Below are positions 43,449-52,416 of a stretch of 64,000 nt of DNA, one piece after another (within the stretch, counting starts at the first letter, position 1; each line of letters starts with the position of its first letter). The stretch comes from WLND01 sp040398845. GTDB taxonomy: Bacteria; Actinomycetota; Actinomycetes; S36-B12. Position numbers and translations under genes: made by a program. The stretch spans positions 44,114 to 108,113 of the forward strand of contig JBBATH010000013.1 in NCBI GenBank assembly GCA_040398845.1, read 5' to 3'. Under the pieces are notes generated by a model. The model ran no database searches. It saw nothing but the letters and a program-made list of their open reading frames with translations, and was not told where the DNA came from.

Positions 43449-44474
43449 TCAGATTCGTGGATCGACGAGAGTCTTCGGGCCGAACCCAGCACCGGCCGGA
43501 CGCTCCCCGGCCAGCACCGCGGCCACACCATCAAGGCCCACGGTTGCCGAGACCAGCGGTCGGGGATCCACCGCGCCCGAAGCAAAGCGCTCGATTGTCC
43601 CCGCCATTCCCGGTGAGGCGCTGAGCACGCCCACCGCCGTGACGTCCTTGAGTGCCAACCGCCGGGAGTCAACGAAACTCGGACTCCCGGCTAACCCGAC
43701 GAACACCACTCGCTTGCCCGGCTCGACGAGGTCGACGGCGACGGACGGCAGCGCCGCCGCATTGGATGCGTCAATTACGGCGTCGAAGGGCAGGTCAGGA
43801 AGCGAATCCTGCGTCCAACTGCTCGCAAACCCGAGGCCACGAGCGAAATCGAGCGACCGCGGCGAGCGACCCATGAGATGCACTTCTGCTCCATCAGCAC
43901 GGGCAAACATCGCGCAGAGAAGCCCGATCGTGCCGGGACCGAGGATGAGCACGCGATCACCCGGGCCGACCAGCGCACCCTCGACGGAACGAAGGGCGTT
44001 ACCCGCCGGCTCGATGATCGCACCCGCATCGTCGTCGATGGAGTCAGGGAGAGCGTGCAACGCGAAGGCTGGCACAGCCAACTGCTCGGCAAGTGCACCT
44101 GGCTGGCCGCCGCGCACCCCAATCTCAGTGCGGGCATCACACACGTGCTGTCGTCCGCTGAGGCACCGCGGGCACGTTTGGCAGCCGAGCATCGTGTCGC
44201 CGGTCACCCTACGGCCGAGCCAGGCCGCATCAACCCCCGCGCCAACCGCCGACACCGTTCCCATCCATTCGTGTCCAAGTCGCATCGGGAACTGCGCATG
44301 GCCATCGTGGAGGTATTGCATATCACCGGTGAAGAACTCGACATCGGTGCCGCAGACGCCGGCCCGCTGGACATCGACCACGACCTCGCCAGGCCCGGCA
44401 TCGGGCGCTTCCACCTCGTAGACCGCGGCCTCACCGGGCCCGGTCACGACGAAGGCGCGCATTGTCGCGGTCAT
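43449..44474 (-). CDS. Zinc-dependent MDR alcohol/sugar dehydrogenase
   Basis: A 341-residue medium-chain dehydrogenase with catalytic-zinc Cys in VCGTDVEF, GHEWMG, the structural zinc quartet in GCQTCPRCLSGRQHVC and the nucleotide loop LGPGTIGLL. It should oxidise a sugar, or a 3-deoxy-sugar acid, with NAD(P). ATG 44474 overlaps the stop of the FAH-family gene (ATGA), so it belongs to the lactonase operon. The first or fourth oxidative step of the pathway are both possible. Confidence 0.87.
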   Translation of the reverse strand: MTATMRAFVVTGPGEAAVYEVEAPDAGPGEVVVDVQRAGVCGTDVEFFTGDMQYLHDGHAQFPMRLGHEWMGTVSAVGAGVDAAWLGRRVTGDTMLGCQTCPRCLSGRQHVCDARTEIGVRGGQPGALAEQLAVPAFALHALPDSIDDDAGAIIEPAGNALRSVEGALVGPGDRVLILGPGTIGLLCAMFARADGAEVHLMGRSPRSLDFARGLGFASSWTQDSLPDLPFDAVIDASNAAALPSVAVDLVEPGKRVVFVGLAGSPSFVDSRRLALKDVTAVGVLSASPGMAGTIERFASGAVDPRPLVSATVGLDGVAAVLAGERPAGAGFGPKTLVDPRI

Positions 44475-45331
44475 CGAGGAGCAAGAACAATCTGGCGCTG
44501 GGAGCCGAGTCCGTCGATCCCGAGTTCCATGACATCGCCAGGCTGCAGGAACACCGGCGGCTTGAAGCCGACGCCCACGCCGGGAGGAGTTCCTGTGTTG
44601 ATGAGGTCGCCCGGCTCGAGGACAAGGAACTGGCTGAGGTACTGCACGATGAAGTAGGCGTCGAAGACCATCGTGGCGGTCGATCCCGTCTGGCGGCGCA
44701 CTCCGCTCACGTCGAGCCACATGCCAAGGCTGTTCACATCGGCAATCTCGTCAGGGGTGACGAGCCACGGGCCGGCCGGGTTGAATGTCTCGGCCGACTT
44801 GCCCTTGGACCACTGACCGCTTCGCTCCATTTGGAATGCGCGCTCACTTACGTCATTGACGACAACGAACCCAGCGATCGCATCGCGGGCCTCTTCGGCC
44901 GAGTCAAGATAGCTGGCCCGCTTGCCAATGACGATGCCGAGCTCAACCTCCCAGTCGGTCTTGGTTGAACCCCGCGGGATTCGCACATCGTCATTCGGGC
45001 CAATGAGGGTGTTCGGCGACTTGGTGAACAGGATCGGCTCGTCGGGGACGGTCTGCCCAGTCTCGGCCGCGTGGTCGCTGTAGTTCAGCCCGATACACAG
45101 GATCTGATGCGGCCTCGCGAAGGGTGCGCCGATCCGCTCGCCGGCGAAGCGTGAAACCTGCCCGGCAGCGGCGCGCTGCTCGACGCCTGGCCTGATGCGG
45201 TCGATGCCACCGCTACCGAAGAAGGCCTCATCGAAGTCGGAGGCGATATCGGACACATCGACATAGGTCTCATCATCGATGCGAACGATCGGCTTCTCGT
45301 TACCAACATTTCCAATGCGCATGAGGTACAC
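44471..45331 (-). CDS. FAH-family hydrolase/dehydratase for a 3-deoxy sugar acid
   Basis: A 286-residue FAH-family protein with CIGLNYSDHA, the metal-binding EVELGIVIG and NDVSERAFQ, and TGTPPGVG. This length and type matches 2,4-diketo-3-deoxy-sugar-acid hydrolases of non-phosphorylative L-fucose or L-rhamnose routes. The dehydratases of the pentose route (XylX) are also FAH-related but longer. GTG 45331 follows GAAGGAG. It lies between the lactonase and dehydrogenase genes. Confidence 0.82.
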   Translation of the reverse strand: MYLMRIGNVGNEKPIVRIDDETYVDVSDIASDFDEAFFGSGGIDRIRPGVEQRAAAGQVSRFAGERIGAPFARPHQILCIGLNYSDHAAETGQTVPDEPILFTKSPNTLIGPNDDVRIPRGSTKTDWEVELGIVIGKRASYLDSAEEARDAIAGFVVVNDVSERAFQMERSGQWSKGKSAETFNPAGPWLVTPDEIADVNSLGMWLDVSGVRRQTGSTATMVFDAYFIVQYLSQFLVLEPGDLINTGTPPGVGVGFKPPVFLQPGDVMELGIDGLGSQRQIVLAPR

Positions 45332-45376
45332 AGTGACTCCTTCGTTAGGTAATCGAACCGGAACGGACGTTGAGTT

Positions 45377-46267
45377 TCAATCGGACGAGACAGGGACCCA
45401 CGGTGAGACCTCGGCGCTCTGGACATCCACCCGTGCCGTGAAGATGCGTCCAGAGTCCGGGTAGTCAATCAACTCCTCGGGAGTGAGCCCTCGGCTCGCC
45501 GTTGTGATGACAAGGATGTCACGGCCCGATCCGGCAAAGGCGACACTCGTCGTTTGGAGCGCTGCGACCCGAACGACTGCAACGAGGTTGCCCTCAGGGC
45601 TGTAGCGCCGCACCTCGCCACGACCGTAGACGGCGATCCACAGGTGGTCCTCGGCATCGCTGCACATGCCATCGGGATAGCCGTCTTCGATCCGGACGAA
45701 CGTCGAGCGCTCGCCTACTGCACCGGTTGCGGAGTCGTAGTCACGCACCCAGACGACGTGGCGAAAGGAATCGATGCTGTAGCAACGCGAGCCGTCGCAC
45801 GACCAGGCGAGACCGTTCGACAGGCCGAGGCCAGTGTCGATCGTGGTGACTGACCCGTCATGCTCGACCCGTTTCAGCCACTCATCCCCCGTTGGCTCTG
45901 CGGTCGGGCAGGACCCGATGACGAATCGTCCGGAAGGGTCCGTCTTGCCGTCATTAAGCCGACGGTGCTCATTGTCGGCGATGAGGAGCAGTGCCCTCGA
46001 TCGGTTACCTTCCGCGTCGACCTCGACGAGTTCGCGTGAGGCCGCCACCAGTAGCTGTCCATCAGCTCCGACGGCCACCGCTCCTACCGTGCCGGCGAAT
46101 TCGAGCCGGTCCTCGACGATCACCCGATCCCCGTCGAGGCGTCCGATGAGCACCGCACCGGCATCAATATCGATCCAGAGGAGTCGCTCGCTGGCACCGT
46201 CCCAAATCGGGCCCTCGCCAAGCAGGAACCGCTCCGCGCTCGCGGGCACCGCCTCGTACGTCTTCAT
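45377..46267 (-). CDS. SMP-30/gluconolactonase-family sugar lactonase
   Basis: A 296-residue six-bladed propeller with the metal ligands Glu18 (LGEGP), Asn105 (RRLNDGK), Asn151 (LSNGLAW) and Asp199 (YPDGMC) all in place. It opens a sugar lactone to the free acid. It is the first gene of a three-gene operon and is divergent from the sugar-acid dehydratase, with only 78 bp between starts. Confidence 0.88.
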   Translation of the reverse strand: MKTYEAVPASAERFLLGEGPIWDGASERLLWIDIDAGAVLIGRLDGDRVIVEDRLEFAGTVGAVAVGADGQLLVAASRELVEVDAEGNRSRALLLIADNEHRRLNDGKTDPSGRFVIGSCPTAEPTGDEWLKRVEHDGSVTTIDTGLGLSNGLAWSCDGSRCYSIDSFRHVVWVRDYDSATGAVGERSTFVRIEDGYPDGMCSDAEDHLWIAVYGRGEVRRYSPEGNLVAVVRVAALQTTSVAFAGSGRDILVITTASRGLTPEELIDYPDSGRIFTARVDVQSAEVSPWVPVSSD

Positions 46268-46345
46268 CGACGGCTGGCATCAGCCGGTGGCGTATGGTCC
46301 ATATCGATTCGAATGCTAGATGACCACTCGGGAAAGGGGGACGCG

Positions 46346-48064
46346 ATGGCTCAGGATCTTCGTAGTGCCCAGTGGTACGGGGGCGACGACCGCAATGCAT
46401 ACATCCACCGTGCGTGGATGCGCCGAGGCCTGCCCGCTCATGCGTTCTCGGGTAGGCCTCACATCGCGATCGCGAACACCGCGTCCGACCTGACTCCGTG
46501 CAACTCGCATTTGAACGAGGTCGCTGCAGCAGTGCGTGATGGGATCTTCGAGGCGGGAGGCATCCCACTCAATCTGCCCGTGGTGTCGCTCGGTGAAACA
46601 CAGGTCCGCCCGACCGCAATGCTCTGGCGAAACATGGCCGCTATGGCGACCGAGGAGATGCTGCGCGCCAACCCGATCGATGCCGTGGTACTCCTAGGCG
46701 GTTGCGACAAGACGATCCCCTCGCTGCTCATGGCGGCCGCCTCTGTTGACCTGCCAGCGATCGTCGTGCCCGGCGGCCCGATGCTCACCGGCACCTTCCG
46801 CGGCACCGCACTGGGCTGCGGTACCGATGTGTGGCGACTCAGCGAGGAGGTCCGCGGCCGCCAGCTTTCGCAGGACGACTTCAACCGGTCCGAGTCATCA
46901 ATGATCCGTAGCCGCGGGCACTGCAACACGATGGGCACCGCATCGACGATGGGCCTGCTCGCGGAGGCACTTGGCACCGTGATCCCTGGGCTCGCCGGCA
47001 CACCCGCCCCCGATAGCCGACTCCTCGAGGGTGCGCATGCCACCGGCAAGCTCGTCGTCGACCTCATCGAGGCGGATCGCCGCCCTAGCACCATCCTGAC
47101 AAAGGGCTCATTTCACAACGCAATCGTGACGCTCGCCGCGATCGGCGGTTCGACGAACGCTGTCGTTCACCTCCTCGCGATTGCCGGACGTCTCCGCGTT
47201 GATCTCACCTTGGACGACTTTGACGTGATCGGCGCTGGTGTGCCGCTGCTCGTCAACCTCCAGCCGGCCGGCTCGTACCTCATGGACGACCTCTACCGGG
47301 CAGGCGGGCTTCGGGCCGTCCTCGGACAGGTCGTCGACCTGCTCGACGGGGCAGCCATCACCGTCACCGGCAAGCCGCTCGTCGACTATCTGCACGACGC
47401 TCCGATCTGGGACCCGGATGTCATCCGCCTGCGCACCGAGCCGCTCATCCCCGACGCCGGCATCGCGATACTTCGCGGCAACCTGGCCCCGGGCGGCGCG
47501 ATCATCAAGCCGGCTGCGGCTTCGCCCCAACTGCTCCAGCACCGTGGCAAGGCCGTCGTGTTCGACACTATCGAGGACCTCCACGCGCGGATCGACGATC
47601 CCGATCTCGACGTCGATGCCGATTCGGTGCTCGTGCTGCGTGGCTGCGGACCTCGCGGGTACCCCGGCATGCCGGAGGTTGCCAACATGCCGCTGCCTCG
47701 CAAGCTGCTCGAGCAGGGGGTGCGCGACATGGTGCGGGTCTGCGATGGCCGCATGAGCGGCACCGCCTACGGCACGGTCGTGCTCCACGTGACGCCCGAG
47801 GCAGCAGTCGGCGGGCCACTGGCCCTCGTCCAGGATGGCGACTTCATCGTGCTCGACGTTGCCGCGAGGAAGCTCGAACTCGATGTGCCCGATGACGTCC
47901 TCGCCCAGCGCCAGCCAAGCACCGCGATGCTCGACGGTCTCGCAAACCCCACCCGGGGCTGGGAGCGGCTCTACGTCGACCACGTGCAGCAGGCCGACAC
48001 CGGTGCCGATCTCGACTTCCTGGTCGGGGGCAGCGGCTCAGCCGTGAGCCGAGAGTCGCACTGA
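46346..48064 (+). CDS. IlvD/Edd-family sugar-acid dehydratase
   Basis: A 572-residue Fe-S dehydratase with cluster Cys in TPCNSH (C52), GGCDKT (C120) and GHCNTM (C193). The family includes dihydroxy-acid dehydratase and aldonate dehydratases. The divergent lactonase, FAH-family and dehydrogenase genes point to an aldonate (arabinonate, xylonate or fuconate class). ATG 46346 was chosen for GGAAAGGGGG at short distance; ATG 46313 lacks a site. Confidence 0.87.
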   Translation: MAQDLRSAQWYGGDDRNAYIHRAWMRRGLPAHAFSGRPHIAIANTASDLTPCNSHLNEVAAAVRDGIFEAGGIPLNLPVVSLGETQVRPTAMLWRNMAAMATEEMLRANPIDAVVLLGGCDKTIPSLLMAAASVDLPAIVVPGGPMLTGTFRGTALGCGTDVWRLSEEVRGRQLSQDDFNRSESSMIRSRGHCNTMGTASTMGLLAEALGTVIPGLAGTPAPDSRLLEGAHATGKLVVDLIEADRRPSTILTKGSFHNAIVTLAAIGGSTNAVVHLLAIAGRLRVDLTLDDFDVIGAGVPLLVNLQPAGSYLMDDLYRAGGLRAVLGQVVDLLDGAAITVTGKPLVDYLHDAPIWDPDVIRLRTEPLIPDAGIAILRGNLAPGGAIIKPAAASPQLLQHRGKAVVFDTIEDLHARIDDPDLDVDADSVLVLRGCGPRGYPGMPEVANMPLPRKLLEQGVRDMVRVCDGRMSGTAYGTVVLHVTPEAAVGGPLALVQDGDFIVLDVAARKLELDVPDDVLAQRQPSTAMLDGLANPTRGWERLYVDHVQQADTGADLDFLVGGSGSAVSRESH

Positions 48065-48166
48065 CTCTTCGCTCAAGGCTGCAAGTCAATTCTTCAACTT
48101 CGGGACCGCTCCGCCCTACTTGCGCATCCGCCCAAGAGGCAGTCACCGTCGTGTGAGCGTTTGGAG

Positions 48167-48406
48167 TCAGGCGAGCTTCGGCCCGTATGTGAGGCAGGCA
48201 CCCACCGCAGTGGCCAGGATGAACACGCCGATGAGCACGATGGCGAGCGCCTTCGCGTGACGCGAATGCCTGCCGGGCATCGCCGGGGGCAGGTAGAAGG
48301 GCGGCATCGTCACCGGCCCGCGCAACTCGACCCAGTGAGGGTCGAGTTCGGCATCGGGCCCGGCGCTGGGCACTCGCGAGAAATCCTCAGAAGGGTCATG
48401 CTGCAT
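48167..48406 (-). CDS. Small single-span membrane protein
   Basis: A 79-residue protein: an acidic, Pro-rich N-terminus (about 45 residues), then a basic patch RHSRHAK and one hydrophobic span near the C-terminus (ALAIVLIGVFILATAVGA). The longer frame to 48505 crosses the divergent transporter start. I recognise no family; its role is unknown. Confidence 0.55.
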   Translation of the reverse strand: MQHDPSEDFSRVPSAGPDAELDPHWVELRGPVTMPPFYLPPAMPGRHSRHAKALAIVLIGVFILATAVGACLTYGPKLA

Positions 48407-48484
48407 GAGTCCGAGTCTGGGCGTCCGACGCCTCAAGGGCAACCCCGGCAAACCGAGACGTCCAGCGTGAACGATCGACCCCGA

Positions 48485-48490
48485 TAGCCT
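48485..48490 (+). promoter_or_regulatory. -10 hexamer TAGCCT, leaderless geometry
   Basis: TAGCCT ends 6 nt before GTG 48497; same hexamer as xylB. No ribosome site is present. Confidence 0.5.
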
Positions 48491-48496
48491 CGCGCT

Positions 48497-49429
48497 GTGA
48501 AACACTGGGTCGCGCTCGCAGCACCGGTCGTGTTCGTGCTGCTGTGGAGCACCGGTTTCGTCGGCGCCCGGTACGGACTCCCCTACGCACCGCCTTTCAC
48601 CCTGCTCGCCGTGCGAATGGTGATAGCGGCTGCCGCACTCGCGGTCATGGCATCAATCGTTCGATCCACTTGGCCGCGGCGCACCGACGCGTATCGTCAA
48701 TCCGCCGTCATCGGTGTCCTTCTTCATGCCGGCTACCTCGGCGGGGTCTTCTACGCGATCAGCGTCGGGCTGCCGGTGAGTGTCACGGCTCTCGTCGTGT
48801 GCCTGCAGCCGGTCGTAGTCGCCGTCCTCGCCGGACCTACTCTGAATGAGCGGCTCATCCCTCGGCAGTGGCTCGGCATTGCCCTCGGTCTTGTCGGCGC
48901 ATTGCTTGTCATCACTCCTGGGCTGCTCAAGCAAGGTAGTCCCGGGGCATACCCACCAGCCGCCGTCATCGCGGTGCTCATTGCGTTGTGCTCTGCCGCC
49001 GCCGCGACCCTGCTCCAGAAGAGGCATGGCGCCGGAATCGCGATGCTGCCCGGCACCGCTGTGCAGTATACCGCCGCGGCGGTCGTGCTCGGGGCACTCG
49101 CATTGGCGACCGAGGACATCACCATCGACTGGACCCCGGCCTTCATCGGGGCGATGGCGTGGCTCATCGTGGCCCTATCGATCGGGGCCGTCCTCATCAT
49201 GTTCTGGCTGCTGCGCGTCGGCACCGCAACCGGCGTCTCGAGCCTGTACTACCTCGTGCCGCCCGTCACACTGTTCGAGGCGTACCTGCTCTTCGGAGAG
49301 CGCCTTTCGGCTCTGGCCCTCGCGGGATTCGGGCTCGCAACGATCGGCGTCGCACTTGTCCGCCAGAAGACCTCGGCGCGCAACGCCACCTCGGATGACG
49401 AGGCCATCGCGACCGACACCACCGCCTGA
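48497..49429 (+). CDS. EamA/DMT-family transporter
   Basis: A 310-residue membrane protein with ten predicted spans arranged as two EamA repeats. It has LWSTGFVGARYGL at the N-terminus and the second repeat ending LFGERLSALALAGFGLATIGV. Substrate is likely an amino acid or other metabolite, direction usually export. The GTG fits a leaderless promoter. The next gene starts 28 nt after its stop and may be co-transcribed. Confidence 0.87.
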   Translation: MKHWVALAAPVVFVLLWSTGFVGARYGLPYAPPFTLLAVRMVIAAAALAVMASIVRSTWPRRTDAYRQSAVIGVLLHAGYLGGVFYAISVGLPVSVTALVVCLQPVVVAVLAGPTLNERLIPRQWLGIALGLVGALLVITPGLLKQGSPGAYPPAAVIAVLIALCSAAAATLLQKRHGAGIAMLPGTAVQYTAAAVVLGALALATEDITIDWTPAFIGAMAWLIVALSIGAVLIMFWLLRVGTATGVSSLYYLVPPVTLFEAYLLFGERLSALALAGFGLATIGVALVRQKTSARNATSDDEAIATDTTA

Positions 49430-49457
49430 CTCGGCCAGATGATCGACCGATGATCAC

Positions 49458-50096
49458 GTGACCCCCGTTCAGCCTTCAACCCCCGACGGAGTCGTCGCAG
49501 CGATCGCCAACCTCATCCAGTCGTCGCACGGCCGAGTTCGCGTGGCGATCGATGGTGCTCCCGCCTCGGAGCCCGAAAGACTCGGCGCCGAGGTCGTCAA
49601 GGCACTCGCTCCTCGACGTGGAGTGCTCATTCGAGCAGATAACTTTTGGCGCCAAGCCAGCCTTCGATTCGAGGACGGACGCCACGACGCCGACGCGTGG
49701 CTCGATCACTGGCTCGACGATGGGGCGGTGCGCCGCGAGGTGCTCGACCCAGCCCTGCTGACGGGCCGGGTGTTACCGGCGCTCCGCGACCGCGGCACCG
49801 ACCGTTCACTGCGCCAGCCGCACATCGACCTGCCACCCGATGGGGTAGTCGTCGTGGCCGGCTCAGTGCTGCTCGGCCGCGGTCTGCCGTTCGACCTTGC
49901 GGTCCACGTCCATCTCTCCGCTGCCGCACTCACGAGGCGGACCCCCGAGACCGACTCGTGGACCCTCCCCGCCCTCAATCGCTACCAGAGCGAACGCAAT
50001 CCAACAAGGCTCGCCGATCTCGTCATTCGTGCCGACGATCCGTTGCGCCCAGCCCTCGTCGCGCGCCCACCCCAAACCTGCACGTTACTGTCGTGA
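49458..50096 (+). CDS. Uridine-kinase-like protein with a degenerate P-loop
   Basis: A 212-residue protein that follows the uridine-kinase-like fold: VAIDGAP strand, then RADNFWRQ, and a C-terminal LNRYQSERNP. The phosphate loop reads GAPASEPERLG, without the GKT/GKS that binds ATP phosphates, so kinase activity is doubtful. The last few residues (TCTLLS and the TGA) come from palindrome copy 3, so the native C-terminus may have been replaced. It overlaps nothing else. Confidence 0.72.
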   Translation: MTPVQPSTPDGVVAAIANLIQSSHGRVRVAIDGAPASEPERLGAEVVKALAPRRGVLIRADNFWRQASLRFEDGRHDADAWLDHWLDDGAVRREVLDPALLTGRVLPALRDRGTDRSLRQPHIDLPPDGVVVVAGSVLLGRGLPFDLAVHVHLSAAALTRRTPETDSWTLPALNRYQSERNPTRLADLVIRADDPLRPALVARPPQTCTLLS

Positions 50097-50134
50097 AACC
50101 TAACAATTTCGGCGATTTCGCGACATTAACGTGC
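50080..50134. repeat. Palindromic dispersed element, copy 3
   Basis: Arms 50080-50098 and 50116-50134 pair at 17 of 19 positions. Preceded by CCCAAAC as in copy 2. The left arm holds the TGA (50094-50096) of the kinase-like gene and the right arm the TAA (50126-50128, minus strand) of the decarboxylase gene. Confidence 0.78.
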
Positions 50135-50860
50135 ATGCTGGCTGGAAACCCGCACACCATCGGCAACCTGAATCGACAAATGCACATCTGTGCCAGCAAC
50201 GCACGAGATCACGTGCCCGCCGGCGGTTCGGTCAGCCGTGATCCCATGCAGGTGCAGGCCCGGGGCTCCGGTTCCTGCGAGATCAGGGCCCGTTCGGAAT
50301 CCCACGAGCACGGCGCGCCTTGAGCCAAGGTTGAACAGGGTCTGGGTTGCCACGACACTCGCAAGGGTCGGGTAGGGCTCCGTCTGGGCGGGCACGCTCC
50401 GGGTGACGAGGTTCGTGAACGTCCCCCTCACCCGAACCGCGACCATTCCCTCCGTGCTCCCCGCCAGTTCGTCAACGAGGGCGGGCAGCCCCGAGCAGAG
50501 GGTTCCCGGCGGCACAGGTGCGGATCGATCGGGATCGAAGCGAACAGTCTGGAGGAAGGGCGTGGTGGCGGCAGGTGATGCGACCGCGGGAACTCCATCG
50601 GTGCCGACCCGGTACACAATGCCTCCGATCATCACGAGTTCACCGTCGAGGTGATCGAATGTTCCGAGGCCCAGTGTCATACCGGCAGTCGCGGGACCGA
50701 CAGGAGCAAGGCCGTCATAGTCAGGCTTCACCAGGTAGTCGTAGGTTCCCACCTGCGAGACCCACCCATCACCGGTCGCAGCCCCCGCGGAGGGCGCCAT
50801 TGGTAGCAGCACCGATAAAAGAATCACACCTACCGTTGCAGCTCGAGTCAAGTTGCTCAT
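50126..50860 (-). CDS. budA: Secreted alpha-acetolactate decarboxylase
   Basis: A 244-residue protein with a signal peptide to about residue 27, then the decarboxylase fold: TFDHLDGELVMIGG near the N-terminus and HLHGITADRTAGGHV with the zinc-binding histidines. It turns acetolactate into acetoin. Length is normal. Export is also seen in several Gram-positive enzymes of this family. The stop lies in palindrome copy 3, so the C-terminus may be slightly altered. Acetolactate synthase is not nearby. Confidence 0.87.
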   Translation of the reverse strand: MSNLTRAATVGVILLSVLLPMAPSAGAATGDGWVSQVGTYDYLVKPDYDGLAPVGPATAGMTLGLGTFDHLDGELVMIGGIVYRVGTDGVPAVASPAATTPFLQTVRFDPDRSAPVPPGTLCSGLPALVDELAGSTEGMVAVRVRGTFTNLVTRSVPAQTEPYPTLASVVATQTLFNLGSRRAVLVGFRTGPDLAGTGAPGLHLHGITADRTAGGHVISCVAGTDVHLSIQVADGVRVSSQHAR

Positions 50861-50943
50861 GGAGCCACCATTGCATTCACTGAAGGTGCCGCCGGATCCG
50901 GGGGGCGCGGAAGCCTCAGCGTCTACGCTGGCGCCGATTAGGG

Positions 50944-50949
50944 CATAGT
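50944..50949 (+). promoter_or_regulatory. -10 hexamer CATAGT, leaderless geometry
   Basis: CATAGT (one change from TATAGT) ends 6 nt before GTG 50956 of the BNR lipoprotein. Confidence 0.45.
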
Positions 50950-50955
50950 TGTGAT

Positions 50956-51864
50956 GTGAACCAGTTAATGCAGATTGCTCGCGTCATGGGCCTCGCGGCC
51001 GCACTCACGCTCGCTGCCTGTGGGACCAGCGCGAACGTTGCCCAGGGACCATCCCCGTCCCCCGTATTGGCAGCGCCATCAGCTGGCTCGCCTGAGCCAG
51101 CGCAGTCGATGAGCGGAGCTGAGGTGGTCGGTCACATCCATAACCTTGCCTACGACGGACTCCAGCTCCTGATGGGCACCCATGAGGGTCTGTGGGGACA
51201 AGTTCCCGGTTCACCGCCCTTTCAGGTGTCCGTCCAGCCATTTGACGTCATGGGCCTCACCATCACCGGCGACCTCTGGTTGGCCTCGGGACACCCCGGC
51301 ATAGGGATGGATGCACCCGCCGACCTCGGACTCCTGCAGTCCACCGACCAAGGCCGTACCTGGACCGAGCTTTCACTCGGTGGGGAGATCGACTTCCACC
51401 GCCTCGCGGCATCACGCGCGGTCGTCGTCGGCCTGAATGCGCACGACGGGCGACTCCTGCGTTCGGACGACGGCGGCACCACTTGGACCGACCTCGGAGT
51501 TCCCGGTCTTTACGACCTCGCCGTCAATCCCTCCGACGCGGCCATCATTGTCGGCACGACCGAAAGCGGACCCGTCCGAAGTATCGACGCCGGTGCCAGC
51601 TTCCAGCCACTGGCATCCGCGCCACTGCTCGCCCTCCTCGCATGGAGCGGCGACGCCCTATACGGCGCAGCGCTAGACGGTCGAATCTTTGCGTCAACCG
51701 ACAATGGCGTCACCTGGAAGCCAATGGGGTCCGTGGCGTCGCAGCCCACATCACTCGCAGCCACCGGAACCACCGTTGCCGCTCTCGTAGGCGACACCGT
51801 TCTTGAATCACTCGACGGCGGCGAGTCCTTCACCCTGAGGCTCACGGACTTAGGCGCCCATTAG
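50956..51864 (+). CDS. BNR-repeat lipoprotein of the F510_1955 type
   Basis: A 302-residue lipoprotein: signal peptide with lipobox TLAAC near residue 22, Pro/Ser linker, then a beta propeller with BNR/sialidase-like blades (STDQGRTW, SDDGGTTW, STDNGVTW). The opening HIHNLAYDG matches the F510_1955 glycosylhydrolase-like family, whose activity is unproven. It should be anchored outside the membrane. Monocistronic. Confidence 0.83.
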   Translation: MNQLMQIARVMGLAAALTLAACGTSANVAQGPSPSPVLAAPSAGSPEPAQSMSGAEVVGHIHNLAYDGLQLLMGTHEGLWGQVPGSPPFQVSVQPFDVMGLTITGDLWLASGHPGIGMDAPADLGLLQSTDQGRTWTELSLGGEIDFHRLAASRAVVVGLNAHDGRLLRSDDGGTTWTDLGVPGLYDLAVNPSDAAIIVGTTESGPVRSIDAGASFQPLASAPLLALLAWSGDALYGAALDGRIFASTDNGVTWKPMGSVASQPTSLAATGTTVAALVGDTVLESLDGGESFTLRLTDLGAH

Positions 51865-51949
51865 GCTCACAAGTCCAGCAGTGGCTCTCGGTGCGCAAAA
51901 CCAATTGGCGCCGCGGGATCAGATCGATAAGAGGGGCCCCGCTCGTCAC

Positions 51950-52342
51950 ATGAGTGCGTCAGACGAGGTTCGTAAGGCAACGGATTATCTGGCCCACGGC
52001 CACCCGCGCCGGGCACTCAGCGCGGCCTGGCGAGCAGTCGACACCTCCCTGCGTGAAGGTGACGCGGAGGCACTTCGCGCCGTCATCGCCATCTGTGAAG
52101 AACTCCATGAGCATCCCAACAAGCGCGTCGCGAGTGATGCTCGTCAACTCTCGTCGTATTGCCAACACGCGCTCGACGGAGCCGGGGGCGGAGTCCAGTC
52201 CCACGCCATCATCGCGCGCATCTCACGAATGAGACAGCCCAAGCGGGTCTGCCCTGACTGCGCCGAGCGGGTACTGCAACGAGCTCGCGTGTGTAAATTC
52301 TGCGGCTTCCGGTTCGAGAGCCTCGACGACCAATCCGAGTGA
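51950..52342 (+). CDS. Small zinc-ribbon protein
   Basis: A 130-residue protein: about 85 residues of helices (YLAHGHPRRALSAAWRAVD), a basic linker, and a C-terminal zinc ribbon with CPDC and CKFC pairs (VCPDCAERV, ARVCKFCGF). The ribbon would bind one Zn2+. Start is uncertain; ATG 51950 is the likely one and GAGGGG lies 12 nt before it. The function is unknown. Confidence 0.7.
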   Translation: MSASDEVRKATDYLAHGHPRRALSAAWRAVDTSLREGDAEALRAVIAICEELHEHPNKRVASDARQLSSYCQHALDGAGGGVQSHAIIARISRMRQPKRVCPDCAERVLQRARVCKFCGFRFESLDDQSE

Positions 52343-52416
52343 ACCTCAGGTTGACAATCTCCGTCTCGAAGAGGACGTCTTCGCGGGCGAGGCAGCCAGG
52401 CGAGGTGTGCGAGCGA

